Part shown: piece by piece, positions 21,269 through 28,056 of the stretch
How the letters are laid out: every line of letters starts with the position of its first letter
Numbering within the stretch: position 1 is the stretch's first letter
Source: Haplomitrium mnioides
Taxonomy: Eukaryota > Marchantiophyta > Haplomitriopsida > Calobryales
Assembly (NCBI GenBank): GCA_049999725.1
Contig: JBNGIS010020158.1
Coordinates: 1-28,056, forward strand
Direction: 5' to 3'
Length of the DNA stretch: 28,056 nt
Translations under genes and position numbers: made by a program
The notes under the pieces: generated by a model
What the model was told of the DNA's origin: nothing
Database searches by the model: none
The model's input: only the letters and a program-made list of their open reading frames with translations

Positions 21269-21864
21269 CTAAGTAAACTGAAAACAAAACAAAAAAAATT
21301 AAACATAATTACAAGTGTTCAAGGTAAGAGATAAGACAATACATTCATTGCGTGCAGGAGCTCTAATAACCATACACAGCATAAGGGAGTCCATGCGCGC
21401 ATGGACTCCCAAGTCAAGGCACACAAAGACTTCCAAGTCCATGCGAGCATGGACTCCCATGTCCATGCTCACATAGACTCCGAAGTCCAAGAGCGCATGG
21501 ACTCTGTAGTCTATGGGCGTATGGACTCCGAAGTCCAAGCACGTCTAGACTCCCAAGCTCTTGCATGCATGGACTTCAGAGTCTACGCATGCCTGGACTT
21601 CAGAGTACTTGCGCATATGGACTTTGGAGTCCATGCGAGCATGGATTACAAAGTCCATACGCGCTTGGACTCGCATAAGGACTTGGGAGTCCATGCGCGC
21701 CTGGACTCCCAAGTCCTACAATGCAAGAACTCCCATGTCCATGCGCACATCGACTCGTGGATCCATGTGGGACTGGATCCTGGGGCTCCATACTTGCATG
21801 GACTCCTTAGGAGTTCCGACTAAGTAAAAAGAAAAACAAGTGAAAAAAGATTTTAAGAAATTAC
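21269..21864 (-). other. Methyltransferase intron 1, copy 2, with palindrome array
   Basis: Donor GGCAAG/GTAATTTC at the right edge, acceptor CAGTTTACTTAG/TTTTTG at the left, 596 bases. The intron is dominated by the array at 21385-21812. Confidence 0.62.
21385..21812. repeat. 30-bp palindromic minisatellite, about 14 units
   Basis: The first unit (21385-21410) is a perfect 26-base palindrome with half-site GGGAGTCCATGCG. A second (21685-21710) matches in 25 of 26 bases. Intervening units vary (GCGAGCATGGACTC, GGGCGTATGGACTC). Period 30 gives a 10-residue repeat of the type MDSxVxAxxD on either strand, which explains the long but meaningless open frames here. The array is G+C- and CpG-rich against an AT-rich background. 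Confidence 0.85.
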
Positions 21865-22357
21865 CTTGCCATCTTCCTTTGCAGCTTGAAGATGCTTCAC
21901 AAAAATGTCCCTCTCCTTAAACTCGTTAAAAGAAAATCATTTGTGATTTGCACAGTAAAGGGTTATTGAATCATGGGACTGCACAAGCAGCCTATTATTG
22001 GCTTTCTTGCCTTCACGTATCATCGTAATTTAGACTACTAGACACCCAAATTGAATTTTTCATCTTCACCAACAAAAAGGTAAAGATGTTGATCGGGGTC
22101 TTTCACAGAATAGTAATTAACAAGCCAACTCCACTCGAGTTTTGCAGGCTCTAGAGCATTGACAACATCCAAATACGTGTATGGCTTTGGTTGAGTAGGG
22201 CGTGAAACATTTCCTTGAGACACTGTTCTCAAGATGCTAGAAAAAGGTAAATCTTGAGGTAAAAAATGTAATGAAGGTTGGAAATGGCAAAAAAGTGCGT
22301 AAATGCAAAAACAAGGATGGCAAGAAAACAAAAGCCAAAAATTGAACTCGTGACAAT

Positions 22358-22390
22358 GGAAAGAAACTTTCCACTCACGCTCTTTTTATA
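22358..22390 (-). promoter_or_regulatory. Core promoter of methyltransferase gene, copy 2
   Basis: Minus-strand TATA box TATAAAAAG at 22382-22390 and the perfect inverted repeat GGAAAGTTTCTTTCC at 22358-22372, matching 6899-6931 of copy 1. The inverted repeat falls at the expected transcription start. Confidence 0.58.
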
Positions 22391-22481
22391 GCTAAATTTC
22401 AAAAGTTGACTTTTCTCACCAAAAAATGATTCGCGGAGCTCTTGATACGTAGGTTCGCCTAGTGCAAAAAACAAAAGTTAG

Positions 22482-22490
22482 TATATAAAG
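22482..22490 (+). promoter_or_regulatory. TATA box of the transposase gene, copy 2
   Basis: TATATAAAG on the plus strand, about 92 bases from the divergent TATA box at 22382-22390. It is followed by T/C-rich leader sequence (22500-22560). In copy 1 this position is inside the 100-N gap. Confidence 0.5.
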
Positions 22491-22624
22491 CATTGCACGT
22501 TTTCATCTTTCCAATTTCTTTTTTTCATTTTCTTCACAAAAAGTTCCCATTTTTTTCATTTTGAAAAAAAATATTGAAAAGCACACCTTTATAGATGTGA
22601 TGTAAGAGGTTCATCGAGAAGGTG

Positions 22625-22675
22625 AACTCCATGCGCGCATAGGATCAAGGACTCAACCCTATGCGCGCATAAGAT
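22625..22675. repeat. Palindromic units at transposase 5' end, left of the insertion
   Basis: Two units, CCATGCGCGCATAGGATCAAG and CCTATGCGCGCATAAGAT. The second breaks off at the insertion and resumes at 25636 as AAGATCAAGGAGTGAATCC, restoring the unit pattern. Confidence 0.75.
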
Positions 22676-25635
22676 TGTGAGAGCATAGTCCCTGCAAAAG
22701 AATCAGAATCGACGTAAAGGATGCTCTTTTCGGCGCGGCAAAAATAAAGGAAAGTGTTATTTTTGGAGTTTTGGGAAAAGTTATGAATATGGAAAAGAAA
22801 TGGAGTATAGTAAAGTGTGAAGAAGAAGAAAGGAAGAAGAGGCTGTGATATAGGGTGAGAATTATTTTGAGGAAATAATAATAATAATAATAAAACTTAA
22901 TCTAATTGTCGAGGGCCAGCCAGCCCCTATCTACATTTCTATCTATGTTTTCTATTTTTGTTTCAATGGACAGCTTGTCCAGAACTTGTGCTGTGGTAAC
23001 TGTGCCCTGAACTAGGTCTGTCCAGGGGCAGAGAAGGAAGAGGCGGTGGCCTTAGATCCCTAGGGGGGGATGCCTCTCGAAAGAACAAGAGAGGGGGTTA
23101 CTTTTATATCTGTACAAGTCTTTTTAGGGGTGCTTATGGGATATGTAGCAAGCTCCTGGTAGAATGTGAATGAGAAGAGTGTTGCGAAGGAGGATCCGCG
23201 AGGAGGATCGATCTGTGAGCTGATCAATGATGAAGCAGATGTTAAACATGACGGATATAGACAACAGTGGAAGAATTACGTTTGAGGATTCAGCTGCGGG
23301 ATTAATTAAAGGGGTGCCTATTCTTCGACAGCGATCTCGAGTTCTATCGGGAGATAACATCGGAATGGTGTGAGAAGTAAAATAAGCATTTTCAATGGTT
23401 CGTCCCTGATGCAGTTGGTCGTCTTGAAGTTATTCGCGTTAATAGAGGAAAATATGAAATTTGAGGAAGATGAGGATCTGTTCCTTATCAAGAACACGAG
23501 TAAGAGAACGTCGCGTGGCTGAGAATCAAATGAAGAGAACGAAGTGCTGAAGGAAAAATTCGAATTCGGGAGGAAGTTCTTCGTGTTGGTGGGCAATCGA
23601 ACAAGAAGAAGCAATCGAAATGCCGCAGCGGGAGGAGCAATTGAAGTAGAGATCTAGGGAGGCTCTGGCTGAGAGGAATTGATCGTTGGGATTCGACAAA
23701 GGTTCGGGCTGGAAGAGATTAAACAACGAAGCGAAAGGAATGCAGCGCTTGGCCGAGACTCGACAGAAGGAGATCGTTGCTCTAGAGGAAGAAAATCGAT
23801 GAAACTTAAAAATTTAAATTTAAACTTGAAGAATGAAAAGGATGTTCTGTGATCCGAGGGGAGTCCGTAGTCCGTGAGCGGAAGAATGGTCCGTGGTCCG
23901 TGTTTCGTGAAGTGAAGGAGAAGGTGAGTCCGTGAGTCCAAAGAAGGCTTCGGAGCTCTGCCTTCCGATGTGGGGAGCCCTAGTTAAGGGGGTTCCGATT
24001 TGCTTTACGATGTGGGGTATCCCGGGTACGGGGGAGTTAGTTTAGTGTCCGAAGTGGGGATCCGTTGTGGATACCCCGGTTAAAAGGGTTCCGATGTGGA
24101 GTTCCGAAGTGGAGAGACTGGTTAGGAAGGTCGCTTTCCGAGGAGTTCGACGGGCTCGATATTAGCGAAGCGGTGATATTTAAAACGACGACTTATTGGT
24201 GTTTTGTGCAGGGAAAAGAGAAAACGACCTCGAAGAGGAAGTTTAATGGCGAAATGGTGATAAATCAAAATTACGGTATAAAAATGGGAAGTCGAACCGA
24301 AAGTTCGAAAGTTCAAAAGGGCAAAACGACTACTCTGCGAAAGTTGAAAAGTTCGAGGTTGAAGAGGAAGAGTTAGTGAAAGTTCGAAAGTTAGTATAAG
24401 GACGAATATGAGTAGTTAGTTCTTATTGTGAGCGGAAGGAATGTAAACTAGTTAGACGAGTTGATTTAGTTTAAGAACCACTTGTGAGTGGTTAGTTCTT
24501 ATTAGGAGCCTAAGGAGAAAAAGTTAGTCTCTTGGGGGCAAATGTAAAATGTGTAAAATAGTGAGTTGGCAGTTAGATTTTGCAGAACAGGGAGAGGGGT
24601 ACAAGTTGGTTGTCGAGCTCCTATTCTGAAGTTCTCATTGTACATGTGTTTTGCAAGAAATATATTGAGTGTTCATGTCTGTGAGGTCTCCTGCTCATTT
24701 TTCTTTATTGCAGATTTGTGAGGAGCAGTTTGAGGATGGGGATGAATTCAGAAACTAGAGTGGGTTGATGCAACTTTTGCAGTTGGCAGTTGGAAGGATC
24801 AGACAAGTTTTCATCAGGGGAGTGCATGGAGGGAGTTGCCTGAGGTGTTTCTGTTGGTGGAATTGAAGTCTGAGTCTCAGATTGTGATTGGAAAAGGTTT
24901 GAATGATTGATCAATTCTGTTATGAGTTTTGATCTGTCCTGTGTGTTTGTTAAATTTGTAAGGAGAGGACCTACAGTGGTTTTCCAGTCAGTGGAGTCTG
25001 GGTGGGAGATTGTAGCAGAACAAGGAAGTGTTCAGGTTTGTGTGTGCCTAGGGACTAGGTGGGCATTTCACAAATAAACAGAGTTATCGGTGATTGGAGG
25101 AGCAGCACTTGGATGTGAGACCAGGTGGGTCGTTCCATAGCTGTGTTCTCAGTGCAGAGCTCTGGGATGTCTTGGGTTGGAGTGGCCTGAGTGTCTAATT
25201 TGAGGGGAAGAGAGAGGTTGTAACAAGGGTAGGTATGGGAGTGTTGGTGTGAGAATTTCAAGCAGGTTGGGTAACCGGTTGCTTGGGAATTCTCTAATAC
25301 AGCTTCTGTTTAAAATCAGCCTGTACAGCAACTGTCTTGTTCTAGAAATGTCAGTCATACAGTCTGGATAGTCCTGGGTTTGTGTCTTGTGTGTGTGTGT
25401 GGTGGTTGTTGTAAAGTAATCAGTATTTTTGTGTTTGGTTTTGTAGGAGGAAGGTTGTCAGTCCTAGAGTGGAGAGCGGTCCATCTCTAAACTGATAGAG
25501 TGCAGTTTCAGAACTCTTTAAAGAACCTGGAAAGTTGGTAAAAGTGTGTCAAGAGCAGATTTCTATATAGATCTTGCGTGGTTCGGCCTCGAGTTGTTCT
25601 TTTCGAGGTTGGAATGCTACTGCTATGCTACGACA
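22676..25635 (+). mobile_element. 2.96-kb insertion with TG...CA ends and 5-bp target duplication
   Basis: Starts TGTGAGAGCATAGTCC, ends GCTATGCTACGACA, and is flanked on both sides by AAGAT (22671-22675 and 25636-25640). Removing it with one AAGAT restores a continuous repeat unit of the host transposon. TG/CA ends and a 5-bp duplication are typical of LTR retrotransposons. I do not see two LTRs, so it could be a long solo LTR or a degenerate non-autonomous element. The ends also share an imperfect inverted repeat (TGTNNNAGCATAG), leaving a TIR-type element possible. Orientation is set by the coding relic. A purine-rich CTTGGGGGCAAATG at about 24532 could be a polypurine tract. It is less AT-rich than its host and contains an AAT microsatellite at about 22874-22893. 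Confidence 0.7.
23248..23790 (+). pseudogene. Coiled-coil coding relic, possibly gag
   Basis: An ATG at 23248 opens MTDIDNSGRITFEDSAAGLI and runs 41 codons to TGA at 23371. Further segments in shifting frames read LMQLVVLKLFALIEEN, MKFEEDEDLFLIKN, ENEVLKEKFEFGRKF and RLAETRQKEIVALEEENR, a Glu/Lys-rich heptad-like pattern. This suggests one ancestral coiled-coil protein broken by several frameshifts. I do not recognise the family; gag of a non-autonomous retroelement is a guess. The minus-strand open frames over the same region look like shadows. Confidence 0.35.
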
Positions 25636-27986
25636 AAGATCAAGGAGTGAATCCAATGCATGCATAGGATTAACGATTGAACAACTTGCACGTAATTGAT
25701 CAAAGAGGGAACCCAGTTCTCGTAGAGAACCAAAGAAACAAAGATTCATCCAGCACAAGATCTTTGTTTCCCTTCAAGCGGTCAAAGTTGAATCTTTCTT
25801 CTGAGTATTCCAATATATTAGTAAAAAAAGGTTCAACACAGAAATTCCAGACGGTTGTAGACCTTTTTTCATCCACATTTGAGGGAGACCTTGATATTCA
25901 TGATCAAAGTGTGTTTGTTCAAAACACAAAAAGCATACAATCCGTGGATAGTTTTAATTTTGGAGATGAGCCACTCTCCTCGATAGCACCACTCAAACAA
26001 TGGCTGATTTTGTTTCAAGTTGCACCTCGCAAGGAGACTAGGATATCTGAAACAAACCAAATTCTTTTGGAGGAGTCTTCAAACAATAGTTTGGGAAACA
26101 ATCCTAGCAAAAGAGTCTCAATCAATCAACATTTCAATCGAGTTATCGCCAAGGGCACCGATTTTATTACAAAAAACATTCATTCTAATCGAGATATTGA
26201 TGAAGATTTGGTTTCGGAATGGTGTAGTTCTCCCAATCCCCAAGAAGAACCTCATCTCTCAAAAATATTTTGCGACAGAACAAACAGTGTTTACGATGAC
26301 AACCAAGATCTTGAGGATGAATTATCTCCTATTGTTGGATTTGTTTTTGGATCGAATCGTCCAGCACAACATAAGAATTCTTTGTCTAGGCCAAAACTTA
26401 AACAGGTAAACACCTTACGCAAAACTTCTTTGCGGAAAGTCCATCATGATGAGAGCTTTGTGAAGAAAAAGCTCGATCCAATATAAGTCTCTAAATTGAT
26501 AATAATTTCTTGTTGTCAAAATAATTGCTTCTCGTTGTGCAAGACAAATTTTTTGAAAATTGTAAGAGAAATGTACTTTCGACGAAGCATGAAGAATCGA
26601 GATATCACAATGCAGTGGGGAATACCAAGAAAAGACTGCGATGTTGAAAATTGGTTTACACTGCTAGGCGGTTTCTTTGTCTGTAGAAAAGCCTTCAAAT
26701 TAATATTAGCAGTAGGGAATGATAGAATCCAATGGATTTAAAATCTCAAAAACGCAAATTCTAGAGGCATTTTTGGAAGAAGAGAACTATCTGCTAAAGG
26801 AGTTTTTGTGCATGAGTGGATGGACAATTTTTTCCAAGGACATTGCGAGAGAATGTCCACTCACAAAGTGTACAACTTGCTTGATAATTTTACAAAATGG
26901 GAAGTTAATGACTATTACACAACTTATTTGAAATAGAAAGATCCCCATTGTATTATTAGTTTCTCGGGTTTTACAAAACATTGGATAACTCATTTTCCAA
27001 ATGTAAAAATTCCAAAACGCAATAGATTTGCTATTTTTGAAACATGCAAAGAAATAAAATCTTTGCGATAAAAATTTGTCTTGGAGTCCCACAAAGGTAA
27101 CAAATTTTCTTCTCTTTTGACACTTTTGGTTAATCCATGCTCTTTTTTTCTAGACTCAAAGCTTAGTTTTAGAGATGTTATGTTTTCTCAACTTAGAACC
27201 AAAAGTTTTTTTTTGTTAAGTTGTTCAACAAACAAGATTTGAGTCAAATAATTGTTAGCAACTTGAGTTGTGAGAAGAAAGCCTATGCTCGCATAGGGTG
27301 TGTTGTTTTAAGTTTCAATCTTAACTATATCTATAGTCGAATAAAGCAAGAAAATGAATATGATTTTTGGAGGGTGACCCTAGCCTTGCAACAAGTTTTG
27401 TTTTCATTCATTTAAATCAAAAGCCCTTGTTAAGAAAAATTTGAAAGAATCATTTTTGTTGTTTGCCAATCCTATGCGCGTATAGGATTTGTTCTTGTTT
27501 CTTTTAAAACCAGTCGCGACAACAGTCACAGCAAGCTATGATATTGGTGTTGTTGTATTGGTCTTATATAAGTGCGCATACGATCAGTTGTTGTCTCCAC
27601 TCATCCCAAACGCTTAGAGGATGTGTTCTTGTACCCTTTGTTTGCAAATCTTGTTTTTCTTTTTTCGAAACAAATTTTCCTTTTTTCAAATTGCCTAAAG
27701 TTTATTTCAAATCTTTTACATAGTGTTTCATTTCTACAAATTCAAACATTTGTTTAAGATGACTTGAATGTTTGTGGCACTTGAGATTGTGTTTTGAAGC
27801 TATAAGTATCAACATATGTTCTACTGAACTATTTTTATGTCCTTCGTGCTTTGTGATCATCCAGTCAGAAATAATCGCCAATTGTTTCTTCATTGTGATC
27901 AACAAATAAAAGAAAGAACAAAACTTGCAAACCATCAAAGAAAATGTTATGCCGATGGTCAAAAGTACTTGGGAATTGTCATTGAA
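25636..27986 (+). pseudogene. DUF7869-type transposase, copy 2, N-terminal half
   Basis: The frame 25677-26486 (269 codons) encodes an acidic, Ser-rich N-terminal region (SVDSFNFGDEPLSSIAPLKQ, LEDELSPIVGFVFGSNRP) and ends HHDESFVKKKLDPI. Reading continues in another frame at 26496-26741 with Cys-rich CCQNNCFSLCKTNFLKIVRE, then ENWFTLLGGFFVCRKAFKLI. A third frame (26744-27096) gives VFVHEWMDNFFQGHCERMST and WITHFPNVKIPKRNRFAIF. This matches the usual N-terminal half of the family: a Cys cluster, a G-FVCR-AF motif, then W--FP-VKIPK-NRF. An intron (27097-27864) follows, then RTKLANHQRKCYADGQKYLG and IVI, where another transposon end interrupts at 27987, just before the catalytic Asp of IDG. At least two frameshifts make it non-functional. 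The start codon is uncertain because of the leader insertion. Confidence 0.72.
27097..27864 (+). other. Spliceosomal intron in transposase gene, copy 2
   Basis: Donor CACAAAG/GTAACAAATT and acceptor TGATCATCCAG/TCAGAA. It aligns to 8934-9790. It contains single palindromic units, for example TCCTATGCGCGTATAGGA near 27472 (one mismatch from perfect). Confidence 0.68.
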
Positions 27987-28056
27987 CAGCTGCTACTTTG
28001 AACCAGGAACAGGCTACTCAGAACATGAACTTTTTTTTTTTTTGGAAAAATTGTGA
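27987..28056 (+). mobile_element. Left end of another family member, inserted in the transposase
   Basis: CAGCTGCTACTTTGAACC and GGAAC begin at 27987. The sequence then differs from copy 2 (GGCTACTCAGAACATG and a T run), so it may be a distinct subfamily. The host exon up to 27986 aligns to 9885-9909 of copy 1. Confidence 0.7.

Larger units (their letters stand above)
18100..22240 (-). pseudogene. ParB-like plus beta-class DNA methyltransferase gene, copy 2
   Basis: Four-exon gene read from right to left. Exon 1 (21865-22240): TQPKPYTYLDVVNALEP, DQHLYLFVGEDEKF, then frameshifted. Exon 2 (19797-21268): a Lys-rich linker (QKKKKKKKRLSQLRLKKK, near 21080), a Ser-rich stretch, then a putative ParB-like domain (20182-20750) with LNKDFVELL, FIVVIDPK, DKYRYKIARGNHSAAARQLL (GNHSAAA at 20479-20499) and AIEDNYNQRYRLEMTSIQKV. 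Exon 3 (18846-19403): FTLAITDIPYNYNLKKCKHD, motif IV-like DIPY at 19043-19054. Exon 4: HPEDDALVNVYQRLYALYKF, then motif I, DLCSLSST (18431-18454), where two glycines are lost, and VVEYDRRQFVYIPQRVL. The end DLDETIPPEEDRAGA lies near 18130 with no early stop. The protein would probably modify DNA in the nucleus; ParB-like plus methyltransferase fusions are known mainly from phages and bacteria. Decayed. Confidence 0.62.
17144..27986 (+). mobile_element. Large DNA transposon, copy 2, most complete
   Basis: Starts with the terminal repeat at 17144 inside copia pol. It carries a subterminal region (17194-17514), a 37-bp palindrome array, the minus-strand ParB-like/methyltransferase gene with three introns, the bidirectional promoter and the plus-strand transposase. 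A 2.96-kb insertion (22676-25635) and a further transposon end (27987) interrupt it. The right end is beyond the window. Without the insertion the visible part is about 7.9 kb, and the rest of the transposase plus right end (by copy 1) would add about 3 kb. Confidence 0.78.

Noticed and set aside
21299-21827. Several overlapping open frames of 63-140 codons on both strands
   Set aside because: They are by-products of a 30-bp palindromic repeat, which lacks stops in several frames at once and encodes the same 10-residue pattern on either strand. They lie inside a predicted intron.
22740-22790. Apparent similarity of AAAGTGTTATTTTTGG to copy 1 at about 7250, suggesting host sequence continues past 22676
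   Set aside because: The AAGAT duplication and restoration of the repeat unit place the insertion edge at 22676; the short match is probably chance in AT-rich DNA.
23124-23941. Series of minus-strand open frames of 66-98 codons
   Set aside because: Low-complexity Ser/Leu/Phe-rich frames antisense to the coiled-coil relic; likely shadows.
24065-24376. Plus-strand open frame of 103 codons in the 2.96-kb insertion
   Set aside because: Composition follows local repeats (TTCCGATGTGG and GAAAGTTCGAAA motifs). No domain or conserved copy is visible, so I could not support a gene.

Overview
The window looks like nuclear DNA from a land plant with a large, repeat-rich genome. It is AT-rich, carries spliceosomal GT-AG introns and plant-style TATA boxes, and holds a Ty1/copia retrotransposon with a plant-type gag. 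I cannot name the species; a fern, lycophyte, moss or seed plant would all fit. Two runs of exactly 100 N (4357-4456 and 7007-7106) mark assembly gaps. I see no ordinary cellular gene, tRNA, rRNA or CRISPR array.

Almost everything belongs to a nest of transposable elements. The main actor is a large DNA transposon family present in several copies. Its ends carry the sequence GCTACTTTGAACCAGGAAC (seen at 1-28, 4540-4589, 17144-17193 and 27987-28056). A complete element would hold two divergently transcribed, intron-containing genes. The left-pointing gene encodes a putative ParB-like domain followed by a beta-class DNA methyltransferase (motif DIPF/DIPY, then DLCSGSGT). The right-pointing gene encodes a putative DDE/D transposase of the eukaryotic family known as DUF7869 (signatures IDGIDQ, QLDNTTQENK, VGHTHDQIDQ). 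The two genes share a bidirectional promoter about 0.1 kb wide. Arrays of short palindromes built on TCCATGCGCGCATGGA or TCTATGCGCGCATAGA lie in introns, near the terminus, between genes and at the transposase 5' end.

Layout. 1-28: right end of an element lying off the left edge. 29-12883: copy 1, with methyltransferase gene (-) over 228-6745, promoter and gap near 6.9-7.1 kb, transposase (+) over 7260-11530, then 3' flank. 1925-4589: an internally deleted derivative of the same family sits inside copy 1. 12884-17143: copia element (5' LTR, very long leader, gag and start of pol) inserted in copy 1 and cut off by copy 2. 17144-27986: copy 2, with methyltransferase gene (-) over about 18100-22240, bidirectional promoter at 22358-22490, and transposase (+) from about 22.6 kb. 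Copy 2 is split by a 2.96-kb insertion at 22676-25635 (TG...CA ends, 5-bp target duplication AAGAT) and by another element end at 27987, which falls at the first catalytic Asp of the transposase.

All genes seen here are broken by stops, frameshifts or insertions, so the copies are fossils. Aligning them to each other recovers the ancestral gene content. The point of most interest is the combination of transposase, ParB-like/DNA-methyltransferase gene and self-complementary palindrome arrays in one element, which suggests that the element may have marked or recognised its own DNA.
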